The notes: generated by a model from the letters alone, not told the origin. A stretch of 64,000 bases of DNA from Archivesica marissinica (GCA_014843695.1 CM026393.1:3132615-3196614); one strand, 5' to 3'. Shown: positions 22,311-38,225, counted from the first letter of the stretch. Numbers and translations are program-made.

Positions 22311-23088
22311 TCTCCTCCGTACATTTATAATACGACGAAGCATATGGAAGAAATGGATTTGTTTATTAGAAACACTTTCAACAATCACATTTAATAGATC
22401 AGTTTCTGCTTAGAGTGGTGATATACACGGTGCGCATGTGTAGTCACCAAATGTAACTTTGACACTACTTCCCAGAATGTTCCCTAAAATAAAACAGAAT
22501 ACGAAGATCAGTAGAAGTTATCATTCTTAGTGCCATTTGTCAAGATATAATTTGAGAAAACTAGCAAATACCCACGAGAGTCCGCCATGTTTTTCTATCG
22601 AACCGTAGCGCCATCTAGTACACATAACTCGATATAAACAATATCCCCAATCTTAGGCTAATAGAACATGATACGTGCAATGTAATTGTTAACACGTAGC
22701 AGTCTGTGTTAAGTTTCTTGGCTAAGGAACAAATGAACAACTCGTCGGTATCGATGCGGACACTGCTCATTACAGAGCAATATTAGTTTGGCAACGAGAC
22801 TAGCCACACAGACATATATCGGTATTATGTGACAGAATGCACCCATCAAGGATTGCAGCATGACATGACTACAGGCAGACGTAACAGTGATTTAATGGCT
22901 GCTGAAAAACGTATTCTTTTATGGAATATATGAAGCATTTTTTGTTCTCAAATGTTTAACTTTTTTAGCCCATTTCTACTATCAAAGCACATACTAAACA
23001 TTTAAACGACACTATCAAAGCATTGTTACGCATGGCTGCGTACAGGACTAGAGTATGAACATACCAGCTCCAGTGTTTTACCAACAAC
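22311..23088. other. Non-coding stretch
   Basis: Nothing recognised on either strand. Confidence 0.5.
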
Positions 23089-23089
23089 A

Positions 23090-23372
23090 GACGGATCTGT
23101 AGTCAAGTGGTAACACGCTGGACTGGTAATCCAGGGATCGCAGGTTCGACCCCCCGTCTGACCATAATAAAATTAACAGTATTTCAGATGGGACGTTAAA
23201 CCGAGGTCTCGTGTCGGTGTTTTACACCGTGCACGTAAAAGAACAAGAGGAGATTCTGGAATTGGTCTCTGCCTGTATCATTGCACTATCCTCCAAAAAT
23301 CTAAAAAGAATAATCTCTTCAGGAGGCGTCGCTCATATGGGCAACCGGTAGCGACGATAAATAAACGTAATA
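23090..23372 (+). mobile_element. SINE family A, well preserved
   Basis: A-box-like TAGTCAAGTGG and B-box GGTTCGACCC surround the anticodon arm CTGGACTGGTAATCCAG, whose loop reads GGT (Thr), so the family looks tRNA-Thr-derived. The tail is GCGACGATAAATAAACGTAA. Confidence 0.92.
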
Positions 23373-23527
23373 ACACACTTTTACCGACAGTTTCGCGTAT
23401 TTTCGTTCACTTAGAGAACTACCATGAACAACATCCCTGCATTATGTTCCGCTACGACATGTTCGCCCACGTACTCGTGCAACCTCTTATTTGTCTAATT
23501 GTTTGGTTGTTTGTTGTGTGTGTTTAA

Positions 23528-23757
23528 GGTCGCACCAACAGCTTAGGTCATATATCAGCTTTCCATCGATTGTAGGTTGTGGAAGATTCCGTGTGCCTCA
23601 CCGAGCAGTAATTCGGGTACGGACGGGTATCCGCGTAGAACCATCTCCCTTCTAAAAGTCAGTCTCCAAGAATTCGACATTCCTGTGAGATTCGAACCTA
23701 CAGCGAGTAACTTGGCGTCAATGGAGTCACTCGACTACGGAGGCCCCTTGGAATTCA
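23528..23757 (-). mobile_element. SINE family E
   Basis: On the minus strand the head is GGCCTCCGTAGTCGAGTGAC with B-box GGTTCGAATCTC. The body ends in ATGACCTAAGCTGTTGGTGC, shared with 4133-4262. Confidence 0.7.
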
Positions 23758-23994
23758 AGCATAGTTCTTACATCAGCGGCTCTTTCTGTCTTACCCATGA
23801 CCATTTATATTAATATATTATTTAACAATGTCTATGTCTTCTCTTACATCATCTACTCATATATTACATACACTGTGCTAAGCATCAGTACACATATATA
23901 ATGTTTGTAAATAATGTCTTGTATACATTACTTTCCGAGGATCATATCGTACAAAGGGTGTTGTCCAAGTATGTTAGTTTGCAGACATATTCCT

Positions 23995-24550
23995 GTACAA
24001 AACACAGACGCTTGGGGTCTGGACAAATAGTTTCGTGTTCAAAACACAGACGCTTGGTGTCTGGACAAAAGGTTTCCTGTTCAAAACACAGACGCTTGGG
24101 GTCTGTACAAAAGGTTTCCTGTTCAAAACACAGACGCTTGGGGTCTGTACAAAAGGTTTCCTATTCAAAACACAGACGCTTGGGGTCTGGACAAAAGGTT
24201 TCCTGTTCAAAACACAGACGCTTGGGGTCTGGACAAAAGGTTTCCTGTTCAAAACACAGACGCTTGGGGTCTGTACAAAAGGTTCCCTATTCAAAACACA
24301 GACGCTTGGAGTCTGGCCAAAAGGTTCCCTATTCAAAACACAGACGCTTGGGGTCTGGACAAAAGGTTTCCTGTTCAAAACACAGACGCTTGGGGTCTGG
24401 CCAAAATGTTCCCTATTCAAAACACAGACGCTTGGGGTCTGTACAAAATGTTCCCTATTCAAAACACAGACGCTTGGGGTCTGTACAAATAGTTTCCTGT
24501 TCAAAACACAGACGCTTGGGGTCTGGACAAAAGGTGTCCTGTTCAAAACC
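23995..24550. repeat. 42-bp tandem repeat, ~13 units
   Basis: The unit is AACACAGACGCTTGGGGTCT, then GGACAAAAGGTTTCCTGTTC and AA. As 42 is a multiple of three, open frames run through it on both strands with a 14-residue period. Units vary mainly at GGACAAAAGG / GTACAAAAGG / GGCCAAAATG. Confidence 0.95.
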
Positions 24551-24732
24551 AAAATATATTTTTAGTGTGTTTTTTAAGAACAATATGGTACATTATAAAC
24601 TGGACAGTATGCATACAATTGCTTTAGCCCATTCCACGCAAGATTATAAATAACACCCGTATATATATATAGCCTTGATAGTGACGGGGTGTCATTTGAA
24701 TCTTGCTTGTATAGTATAATGCCAAGCTTATA

Positions 24733-27727
24733 GTGACTAGGATATATATATATAATGTAATGTTGACTAGGATATATATATATAATGTAATGTTGACTAG
24801 GATATATATATATAATGTAATGTTGACTAGGATATATATATATAATGTAATGTTGACTAGGATATATATATAATGTAATGTTGACTAGGATATATATATA
24901 ATGTAATGTTGACTAGGATATATATATAATGTAATGTTGACTAGGATATATATATAATGTAATGTTGACTAGGATATATATAATGTAATGTTGACTAGGA
25001 TATATATATAATGTAATGTTGACTAGGAACTATATATAATGTTGACTAGGAACTATATATAATGTTGACTAGGATATATATATAATATAATGTTGACTAG
25101 GATATATATATAATATAATGTTGACTAGGATATATATATAATGTTGACTAGGAAATATATATAATGTTGACTAGGAACTATATATAATGTAATGTTGACT
25201 AGGAACTATATATAATATAATGTTGACTAGGATATATATATAATGTAATGTTGACTAGGAAATATATATAATGTTGACTAGGAAATATATATAATGATAT
25301 ATATAATGTAATGTTGACTAGGAATATATATAATGTTGACTAGGAAATATATATAATGTTGACTAGGAAATATATATAATGTAATGTTGACTAGGATATA
25401 TATATAATGTTGACTAGGAAATATATATAATGTTGACTAGGAAATATATATAATGTAATGTTGACTAGGAAATATATATAATGTTGACTAGGAAATATAT
25501 ATAATGTTGACTAGGAAATATATATAATGTAATGTTGACTAGGAAATATATATAATGTTGACTAGGAAATATATATAATGTAATGTTGACTAGGAAATAT
25601 ATAATGTTGAATAGGAAATATATATAATGTAATGTTGACTAGGAAATATATATAATGTAATGTTGACTAGGATATATATATAATGTAATGTTGACTAGGA
25701 AATATATATAATGTAATGTTGACTAGGAAATATATATAATGTAATGTTGACTAGGATATATATATAATGTAATGTTGACTAGGAAATATATATAATATAA
25801 TGTTGACTAGGATATATATATAATGTAATGTTGACTAGGAAATATATATAATGTTGACTAGGAACTATATATAATGTAATGTTGACTAGGAAATATATAT
25901 AATATAATGTTGACCAGGAAATATATATAATGTAATGTTGACTAGGAAATATATATAATGTAATGTTGACTAGGATATATATTTAATGTAATGTTGACTA
26001 GGATATATATATAATGTAATGTTGACTAGGATATATATATAATGTAATGTTGACTAGGAAATATATATTTTGTAATGTTGACTAGGAAATATATATAATG
26101 TTGACTAGGAAATATATATAATGTAATGTTGACCAGGATATATATATAATGTAATGTTGACTAGGAAATATATATAATGTAATGTTGACTAGGAAATATA
26201 TATAATGTAATGTTGACTAGGAAATATATATAATGTAATGTTGACCAGGAAATATATATAATGTAATGTTGACCAGGAAATATATATAATGTAATGTTGA
26301 CTAGGAAATATATATAATGTAATGTTGACTAGGAAATATATATAATGTTGACTAGGAAATATATATAATGTTGACTAGGAAATATATATAATGTTGACTA
26401 GGAAATATATATATTGTAATGTTGACTAGGAAATATATATAATGTAATGTTGACTAGGAAATATATATAATGTTGACTAGGAACTATATATAATGTAATG
26501 TTGACTAGGATGTATATGTAATGTAATGTTGACTAGGTAATATATATAATGTTGACTAGGTAGGAAATATATATAATGTAATGTTCACCAGGATATATAT
26601 ATAATGTAATGTTCACCAGGAAATATATATAATGTAATGTTGACTAGGAAATATATATAATATAATGTTGACTAGGAAATATATATAATGTTGACTAGGA
26701 AATATATATAATGTTGACTAGGAAATATATATAATGTTGACTAGGAACTATATATAATGTAATGTTGACTAGGAAATATATATAATGTTGACTAGGAACT
26801 ATATATAATAATGTTGACTAGGATATATATGTAATGTAATGTTGACTAGGAAATATATATAATGTTGACTAGAAATATATATAATGTAATGTACTAGGAA
26901 ATATATATAATGTAATGTACTAGGAAATATATATAATGTAATGTTGACTAGGAAATATATATAATATAATGTTGACTAGGAAATATATATAATGTTGACT
27001 AGGAAATATATATAATGTTGACTAGGAACTATATATAATGTTGACTAGGATATATATGTAATGTAATGTTGACTAGGAAATATATATAATGTAATGTTGA
27101 CTAGGAAATATATATAATGTAATGTTGACTAGGAAATATCTATAATGTAATGTTGAGTAGGATATATATATATATATATAATGTATTGTTGAGTAGGATA
27201 TATATATATATATAATGTATTGTTGACTAGAACTATGTTGACTAGGAACTATCTATAATATAGTGTTGACTAGGAACTATCTATAATATAGTGTTGACTA
27301 GGAACTATCTATAATATAGTGTTGACTAGGAACTATCTATAATATAGTGTTGACTAGGAACTATCTATAATATAGTGTTGACTAGGAACTATCTATAATA
27401 TAGTGTTGACTAGGAACTATCTATAATATAGTGTTGACTAGGAACTATCTATAATATAGTGTTGACTAGGAACTATCTATAATATAGTGTTGACTAGGAA
27501 CTATCTATAATATAGTGTTGACTAGGAACTATCTATAATATAGTGTTGACTAGGAACTATCTATAATATAGTGTTGACTAGGAACTATCTATAGTATAGT
27601 GTTGACTAGGAACTATCTATAATATAGTGTTGACTAGGAACTATCTATAATATAGTGTTGACTAGGAACTATCTATAATCTAGTGTTGACTAGGAACTAT
27701 CTATAATCTACTGTTGACTAGGAACGT
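24733..27727. repeat. AT-rich array, ~22-30 bp units around GTTGACTAGGA
   Basis: About 110 units start GTTGACTAGGA(A/T)ATATATAT and end AATG(TAAT). Units with and without the TAAT-containing tail alternate irregularly. From about 27236 the array switches to a uniform 28-bp form (GTTGACTAGGAACTATCTAT, then AATATAGT), ~17 nearly identical units. Confidence 0.95.
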
Positions 27728-27825
27728 CTCCTTATCTCGGATCTCGTCGTTTCTACTTTACAAATCATAATGAATTAATCATGCATAAACAAAAGCATAC
27801 ACAGTCATTCCACACAATCATGAAT

Positions 27826-30800
27826 ATGTTTACACTGTCATACAATATAATTCCACACAATCTGGAATATATTAACACTGTCATACAAAGTAATTCCACA
27901 CAATCATGAATATGTTTACACCGTCATACAATATAATTCCACACAATCTGGAATATATTAACACTGTCATACAAAGTAATTCCACACAATCTGGAATATA
28001 TTAACACTGTCATACAAAGTAATTCCACACAATCTGGAATATATTAACACTGTCATACAAAGTAATTCCACACAATCTGGAAATATATTAACACTGTCAT
28101 ACAAAGTAATTCCACACAATTTGGAATATATTAACACTGTCAATCAAAGTAATACCACACAATCTGGAATATATTAACACTGTCATACAAATAATTACAC
28201 ACAATCTGGAATATATTAACACTGTCATACAAAGTAATACCACACAATCTGGAATACATTAACACTGTCATACAAAGTAATTACAAACAATCTGGAATAT
28301 ATTAACACTGTCATACAAAGTAATTACACACAATCTGGAATATATTAACACTGTCATACAAAGTAATTCCACACAATTTGGAATATATTAACACTGTCAA
28401 TCAAAGTAATTCCACACAATTTGGAATATATTAACACTGTCAATCAAAGTAATACCACACAATATGGAATATATTAACACTGTTATACAAAGTAATTACA
28501 CACAATCTGGAATATATTGACACTGTCATACAAAGTAGTTACACACAATCTGGAATATATTAGCACTGTCATACAAAGTAATTCCACACAATCTGGAATA
28601 TATTAACACTGTCATACAAAGTAATTACACACAATCTGGAATATATTAACACTGTCATACAAAGTAATTACACACAATCTGGAATATATTAACACTGTCA
28701 TACAAAGTAATTGCACACAATCTGGAATATATTAACACTGTCATACAAAGTAATTACACACAATCTGGAATATATTAACACTGTCATACAAAGTAATTAC
28801 ACACAATCTGGAATATATTAACACTGTCATACACAGTAAGTCCACACAATCTGGAATATATTAACACTGTCATTCACAGTAATTCCACACAATTTGGAAT
28901 ATATTAATACTGTCAATCAAAGTAATACCACACAATCTGGAATATATTAACACTGTTATACAAAGTAATTACACACAATCTGGAATATATTGACAACTGT
29001 CATACAAAGTAGTTACACACAATCTGGAATATATTAGCACTGTCATACAAAGTAATTCCACACAATCTGGAATATATTAACACTGTCATACAAAGTAATT
29101 ACACACAATCTGGAATATATTAACACTGTCATACAAAGTAATTACACACAATCTGGAATATATTACCACTGTCATACAAAGTAATTGCACACAATCTGGA
29201 ATATATTAACACTGTCATACAAAGTAATTGCACACAATCTGGAATATATTAACACTGTCATACAAAGTAATTACACACAATCTGGAATATATTAACACTG
29301 TCATACACAGTAAGTCCACACAATCTGGAATATATTAACACTGTCATTCACAGTAATTCCACACAATCTGGAATATATAAACACTGTCAATCAAAGTAAT
29401 TACACACAATCTGGAATATATTAACACTGTCATACACAGTAATTGCACACAATCTGGAATATATTAACACTGTCATGCACAGTAATTGCACACAATCTGG
29501 AATATATTAACACTGTCAATCAAAGTAATTCCACACACTCTGGAATATATTAACACTGTCATACAAAGTAATTACACACAATCTGGAATATATTTACACT
29601 GTCAATCAGAGTAATTCCACACAATCTGGAATATATTAACACTGTCATACAAAGTAATACCACACAATCTGGAATATATTAACACTGTCATACAAAGTAA
29701 TTACACACAATCTGGAATATATTAACACTGTCAATCAAAGTAATTCCACACATTCTGGAATATATTAACACTGTCATACACAGTAATTCCACACAATCTG
29801 GAATATATTAACACTGTCAATCAAAGTATTTCCACACAATCTGGAATATAGTAACACTGTCATACAAAGTAATACCACACAATCTGGAATATATTAACAC
29901 TGTCATACAAAGTAATTGCACACAATCTGGAATATATTAACACTGTTAATCAAAGTAATTACACACAATCTGGAATATATTAACACTGTCATACACAGTA
30001 ATTGCACACAATCTGGAATATATTAACACTGTCATACACAGTAATTGCACACAATCTGGAATATATTAACACTGTCATACACAGTAATTCCACACAATCT
30101 GGAATATATTAACACTGTCATACACAGTAATTCCACACAATCTGGAATATATTAACACTGTCAATCAAAGTAATTCCCCACAACCTGGAATATAGTAACA
30201 CTGTCGTACAAAGTAATACCACACAATCTGGAATATATTAACACTGTCATACAAAGTAATTGCACACAATCTGGAATATATTAACACTGTCATACAAAGT
30301 AATTCCACACAATCTGGAATATATTAACACTGTCATACAAAGTAATTTCACACAATCTGGAATATATTAACACTGTCAATCAATATAATTGCACACAATA
30401 TGGAATATATTAATACTGTCATACAAAGTAATTGCACACATTCTGGAATATATTAACACTGTCATACAATGTAATTGCACACAATCTGGAATATATTAAC
30501 ACTGTCAATAAATATAATTGCACACAATATGGAATATATTAACACTGTCATACAAAGTAATTGCAGACATTCTGGAATATATTAACACTGTCATAAAAAG
30601 TAATTGCACACATTCTGGAATATATTAACACCGTCATACAATGTAATTCCACACAATCTGGAATATATTAACACTGTCATACACAGTAATTGCACACAAT
30701 CTGGAATATATTAACACTGTCATACACAGTAATTCCACACAATCTGGAATATATTAACAGTGTCAATCAAAGTAATTCCACACAATCTGGAATATAGTAA

Positions 30801-32312
30801 CACTGTCATACAAAGTAATACCACACAATCTGGAATATATTAACACTGTCATACAAAGTAATTGCACACAATCTGGAATATATTAACACTGTCAATAAAT
30901 ATAATTGCACACACTCTGGAATATATTAACACTGTCATACAAAGTAATTGCACACAATCTGGAATATATTAACACTGTCATACAAAGTAATTGCACACAA
31001 TCTGGAATATATTAACACTGTCAATCAATATAATTGCACACAATCTGGAATATATTAACACTGTCAATCAATATAATTGCACACAATCTGGAATATATTA
31101 ACACTGTCGATCAAAGTAATTCCACACAATCTGGAATATATTAACACTGTCAATCAAAGTAATTCCACACAATCTGGAATATATTAACACTGTCATACAA
31201 AGTAATTCCACACAATCTGGAATATAGTAACACTGTCATACAAAGTAATACCACACAATCTGGAATATATTAACACTGTCATACAAAGTAATTGCACACA
31301 ATCTGGAATATATTAACACTGTCAATAAATATAATTGCACACACTCTGGAATATATTAACACTGTCATACAAAGTAATTGCACACAATCTGGAATATATT
31401 AACACTGTCATACAAAGTAATTGCACACAATCTGGAATATATTAACACTGTCAATCAATATAATTGCACACAATCTGGAATATATTAACACTGTCAATCA
31501 ATATAATTGCACACAATCTGGAATATATTAACACTGTCGATCAAAGTAATTCCACACAATCTGGAATATATTAACACTGTCAATCAAAGTAATTCCACAC
31601 AATCTGGAATATATTAACACTGTCATACAAAGTAATTCCACACAATCTGGAATATATTAACACTGTCATACACAGTAATTGCACACACTCTGGAATATAT
31701 TAACACTGTCAATCAAAGTAATTCCACACAGTCTGGAATATATTAACACTGTCATACAAAGTAATTACACACAATCTGGAATATATTAACACTGTCATAC
31801 AAAGTAATTACACACAATCTGGAATATATTAACACTGTCATTCAAAGTAATTACACACAATCTGGAATATATTAACACTGTCATACACAGTAATTACACA
31901 CAATCTGGAATATATTAACACTGTCATACACAGTAATTGCACACAATCTGGAATATATTAACACTGTCATACAAAGTAATTCCACACAATCTGGAATATA
32001 TTAACACTGTCATACAAAGTAATTACACACAATCTGGAATATATTAACACTGTCATACAAAGTAATTACACACAATCTGGAATATATTAACACTGTCATT
32101 CAAAGTAATTACACACAATCTGGAATATATTAACACTGTCATACACAGTAATTACACACAATCTGGAATATATTAACACTGTCATACACAGTAATTGCAC
32201 ACAATCTGGAATATATTAACACTGTCATACAAAGTAATTCCACACAATCTGGAATATATTAACACTGTCATACAAAGTAATTACACACAATCTGGAATAT
32301 ATTAACACTGTC
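27826..32312. repeat. 43-bp satellite, block 1 (~104 units)
   Basis: The unit has AATCTGGAATATATTAACAC, then TGTCATACAAAGTAATT and a variable (A/C/G)CACAC. Sequence-wise higher-order copies occur: 30791-31220 repeats as 31221-31650 (10 units), and a 6-unit shift is visible near 31840/32098. It ends at the solo-LTR insertion. Confidence 0.97.
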
Positions 32313-34157
32313 TGACACAAGATGATCCAAGGGGGATTACTCACTATGGTAGAATACTAAGACCATGTACAATATCTACAATTTATTTACATATAAATTA
32401 ATGATGATACTATATATAGATGCAAGATGTAATGACTGAAACGTCATTTGGCGGCCTGAAAAGTTCACGTGTTCCGTTGTTAGTTCTCTTTGCTGGTTAT
32501 ACACTTGTCGATTTATTTAATCATTCGCGGACTATTTCAATGATGTAACGTTTTTACATATATCTGTGTTGGTTCGCTCTTAAGCGTGTCGGGCCAACCT
32601 CCTATGCCGGTTTCCTGGTTGTCCGGTCACGTGGTAACTCCGGGTCGTTCCGGTCTGCAGTTCCACTGTTAGTTGCTTAGCCTGGTGGGTCTGTCGTCGC
32701 TCATTGGGCGATTACGTGGGTGACGTCCTTTGACGGCTATCCACACATTGGCAGTTCCCCAGCTGTTAGCATCTAACACTCCACTCCATGTTGCGTGCGG
32801 CTACAATTTTATAAGTACGTCATATTAAAGACGAGCATCTAGTATGCATGTTCATTGGTATTCCATACCTGTGACTTCACTAAGTCGGTTCCACCTGGTG
32901 TAGGCTCAGCTCCTATCTCATAGTGCCCTTCGCATCTAATTCACCAGTTTCCGCGTAAATACATACAGTTTCGTGACATCTTATCAATTATGTGATTACA
33001 TCGACAAAGTTCCATTATATCAATCAAGTTCCCTCATACATGAGTATATACATAATACGTCAATTGTACACTGTAAGCTGTGTACATAACACCTTAATTA
33101 TTCACTGTACGCGGTGTATGGTTACATTAGTTCATAACGGACGGATGCCGTATAATGTATCGGACTGGCACCATTCATACATCAGACGGACGATATCTCA
33201 CAGTGACATTCACATTTATACATCCATGACAATATAAAGTAACAATATAAAGTAATTACATTCAAAGTATGCAACCTAGTAACATGCCTTAGACTCCTTA
33301 TTCCAATGGAACATGTTTCGCCATCGGGCGAACTATAGTTGTATAAATAACCACCTGGTTACTAATTTACAATGAATGAAACCCCGGTCAGTTCTACATA
33401 ATGAACTTGTTTCGTAATCAAGTGAATGGATCGTAATCAAGTGAATGCAAACTGCATACCACGTTCTATATACTGAACTTGTTTCGCACTCCAGTGAAAG
33501 TAAACGATATACTAAACCATTGCAATAATTTACTCGAATAGCTATAACGCAAAAGACACCACCTTCTGTAGGCTGGTGAAAACAGTCAAGATTCCTTGCA
33601 CAATTTGGCTATAAATATACAGCGAGAATAGTAGCCAAATTGAGTTTAAAAAGAAATATCTATAAATTGCACTTACGTGATCAAATCCGCATTTCGCTCT
33701 GACCAAATTCTCACAACGTTTGCTCCACTCACGGTCAGTTCGTGTTGTGTCGTTTGAAGTGAATGGTAATATGTCAGGTCTCTTACTGTGTTAAATAGTT
33801 GTTCAGCCCCATGCTAATCTCACAATTCACTAAATCCCTGTGCTACCGTTATCATGTGATATGTAAAATAAACTAGTTTATAGAGGCCCTGGTATATGGA
33901 TTTATTACAATAGGTTACACAGAAATAAACCTTATTATGTTATCTCTGTCCGATTTTATCCAGGAAACGCTTTAAATAGTTCCCCTATAACATCCAAGAA
34001 GATTGGATCCCCTTAGATCACCATACCTCCCCTTATACCTGGATCTTCGAAGATGTGTTTACCTTGATTGGAAAACCCCTTCTATAAAATGGGAAAATGA
34101 GGCCCCGACTTAGGGTTATAATAATGTGTTCATTAATACAAGAGTCATTTTGTGACA
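32313..34157. mobile_element. Probable solo LTR, 1845 bp, inside the 43-bp satellite
   Basis: This single-copy segment interrupts the satellite. It begins TGACACAAGATGA and ends TCATTTTGTGACA, imperfect inverted ends of TG...CA type. It is flanked by CTGTC at 32308-32312 and 34158-34162, a 5-bp target duplication that rejoins one normal 43-bp unit when the segment is removed. No gag or pol coding is seen inside; an AATAAA lies near 33925. A DNA transposon with short terminal repeats is the main alternative. Confidence 0.65.
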
Positions 34158-37100
34158 CTGTCATACAAAGTAATTACATACAATCTGGAATATCTTAACA
34201 CTGTCATTCAAAGTAATTACACACAATCTGGAATATATTAACACTGTCATACAAAGTAATTGCACACAATCTGGAATATATTAACACTGTCAATCAATAT
34301 AATTGCACACAATCTGGAATATATTAACACTGTCAATCAAAGTAATTCCACACAATCTGGAATATATTAACACTGTCATTCAAATTAATTACACACAATC
34401 TGGAATATATTAACACTGTCATACAAAGTAATTCCACACACTCTGGAATATATTAACACTGTCAATCAAAGTAATTCCACACAATCTGGAATATATTAAC
34501 ACTGTCATACAAAGTAATTGCACACAATCTGGAATATATTAACACTGTCAATCAATATAATTGCACACAATCTGGAATATATTAACACTGTCAATCAATA
34601 TAATTGCACACAATCTGGAATATATTAACACTGTCAATCAAAGTAATTCCACACAATCTGGAATATATTAACACTGTCATTCAAATTAATTACACACATT
34701 CTGGAATATATTAACACTGTCATACAAAGTAATTCCACACAATCTGGAATATATTAACACTGTCATACACAGTAATTGCACACACTCTGGAATATATTAA
34801 CACTGTCAATCAAAGTAATTCCACACAATCTGGAATATATTAACACTGTCATACAAAGTAATTACACACAATCTGGAATATATTAACACTGTCATACAAA
34901 GTAATTACACACAATCTGGAATATATTAACACTGTCATTCAAAGTAATTACACACAATCTGGAATATAGTAACACTGTCATACACAGTAATTGCACACAA
35001 TCTGGAATATATTAACACTGTCATTCAAAGTAATTACACACAATCTGGAATATATTAACACTGTCATACACAGTAATTGCACACAATCTGGAATATATTA
35101 ACACTGTCATTCAAAGTAATTCCACACAATCTGGAATATATTAACACTGTCATACAAAGTAATTACACACAATCTGGAATATATTAACACTGTCATTCAA
35201 AGTAATTACACACAATCTGGAATATATTAACACTGTCATACACAGTAATTGCACACAATCTGGAATATATTAACACTGTCATACAAAGTAATTCCACACA
35301 ATCTGGAATATATTAACACTGTCATACAAAGTAATTGCACACAATCTGGAATATATTAACACTGTCATTCAAAGTAATTACACACAATCTGGAATATATT
35401 AACACTGTCATACAAAGTAATTGCACACAATCTGGAATATATTAACACTGTCAATCAATATAATTGCACACAATCTGGAATATATTAACACTGTCAATCA
35501 ATATAATTGCACACAATCTGGAATATATTAACACTGTCAATCAAAGTAAGTCCACACAATCTGGAATATATTAACACTGTCATTCAAATTAATTACACAC
35601 AATCTGGAATTATATTAACACTGTCATACAAAGTAATTCCACACACTCTGGAATATATTAACACTGTCAATCAAAGTAATTCCACACAATCTGGAATATA
35701 TTAACACTGTCATACAAAATAATTACACACAATCTGGAATATATTAACACTGTCATACAAAATAATTACACACAATCTGGAATATATTAACACTGTCATT
35801 CAAAGTAATTACACACAATCTGGAATATATTAACACTGTTATACACAGTAATTGCACACAATCTGGAATATATTAACACTGTCATTCAAAGTAATTCCAC
35901 ACAATCTGGAATATATTAACACTGTCATACAAAGTAATTCCATACAATCTGGAATATATTAACACTGTCATACAAAGTAATTACACACAATCTGGAATAT
36001 ATTAACACTGTCATTCAAAGTAATTACACACAATCTGGAATATATTAACACTGTCATACACAGTAATTACACACAATCTGGAATATATTAACACTGTCAT
36101 ACACAGTAATTGCACACAATCTGGAATATATTAACACTGTCATACAAAGTAATTCCACACAATCTGGAATATATTAACACTGTCATACAAAGTAATTACA
36201 CACAATCTGGAATATATTAACACTGTCATACAAAGTAATTACACACAATCTGGAATATATTAACACTGTCATTCAAAGTAATTACACACAATCTGGAATA
36301 TATTAACACTGTCATACACAGTAATTACACACAATCTGGAATATATTAACACTGTCATACACAGTAATTGCACACAATCTGGAATATATTAACACTGTCA
36401 TACAAAGTAATTCCATACAATCTGGAATATATTAACACTGTCATACAAAGTAATTACACACAATCTGGAATATATTAACACTGTCATTCAAAGTAATTAT
36501 ACACAATCTGGAATATATTAACACTGTCATACACAGTAATTACACACAATCTGGAATATATTAACACTGTCATACACAGTAATTGCACACAATCTGGAAT
36601 ATATTAACACTGTCATACAAAGTAATTCCACACAATCTGGAATATATTAACACTGTCATTCAAAGTAATTCCACACAATCTGGAATATATTAAAACTGTC
36701 ATACAAAGTAATTGCACACAATCTGGAATATATTAACACTGTCATACAAAGTAATTACACACAATCTGTAATATATTAACACTGTCATACAAAGTAATTA
36801 CACACACTCTGGAATATATTAACACTGTCATACCAAGTAATTGCACACACTCTGGAATATATTAACACTGTCATACCAAGTAATTGCACACAATCTGGAA
36901 TATATTAACACTGTCATACACAGTAATTGCACACACTCTGGAATATAGTAACACTTTCAATCAAAGTAATTCCACACAATCTGGAATATATTAACACTGT
37001 CAATCAATATAATTGCACACAATATGGAATATATTAACACTGTCATACAAAGTTATTGCACACAATCTGGAATATATTAACACTGTCATACAATGTAATT

Positions 37101-38225
37101 GCACACAATCTGGAATATATTAACACTGTCATACAAAGTAATTGCACACAATCTGGAATATATTAACACTGTCAATAAATATAATTGCACACACTCTGGA
37201 ATATATTAACACTGTCATACAAAGTAATTGCACACAATCTGGAATATATTAACACTGTCATGCACAGTAATTGCACACAATCTGGAATATATTAACACTG
37301 TCATACAAAGTAATTGCACACAATCTGGAATATATTAACACTGTCAATCAATATAATTGCACACAATCTGGAATATATTAACACTGTCATACAAAGTAAT
37401 TACACACAATCTGGAATATATTAACACTGTCATACAAAGTAATTACACACAATCTGGAATATATTAACACTGTCATACAAAGTAATTACACACAATCTGG
37501 AATATATTAACACTGTCATACACAGTAATTGCACACAATCTGGAATATATTAACACTGTCATTCAAAGTAATTCCACACAATCTGGAATATATTAACACT
37601 GTCATACAAAGTAATTCCATACAATCTGGAATATATTAACACTGTCATACAAAGTAATTACACACAATCTGGAATATATTAACGCTGTCATTCAAAGTAA
37701 TTACACACAATCTGGAATATATTAACACTGTCATACACAGTAATTACACACAATCTGGAATATATTAACACTGTCATACACAGTAATTGCACACAATCTG
37801 GAATATGTTAACACTGTCATACAAAGTAATTCCACACAATCTGGAATATATTAACACTGTCATTCAAAGTAATTCCACACAATCTGGAATATATTAACAC
37901 TGTCATACAAAGTAATTGCACACAATCTGGAATATATTAACACTGTCATACAAAGTAATTACACACAATCTGTAATATATTAACACTGTCATACAAAGTA
38001 ATTACACACACTCTGGAATATATTAACACTGTCATACAAAGTAATTGCACACAATCTGGAATATATTAACAATGTCATACACAGTAAGTCCACACAATCT
38101 GGAATATATTAACACTGTCATACACAGTAATTACACACAATGTGGAATCTATTAACACTGTCATTCAATGTAATTCCACACAATCTGGAATATATTAACA
38201 CTGTTATTCAAAGTAATTCCACACA
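34158..38225. repeat. 43-bp satellite, block 2 (~95 units)
   Basis: Same family as block 1, and continuous with it apart from the insertion. The last units before 38225 are diverged and grade into the next array. Confidence 0.97.

Noticed and set aside
23901..24653. A 250-codon ORF of KHRRLGSGQK-type repeats
   Set aside because: It follows from a 42-bp array. The other frames and the opposite strand are open too.
27826..38225. CRISPR-like array of regular repeats and spacers
   Set aside because: Units are contiguous 43-bp monomers with no unique spacers, and the sequence is eukaryotic.
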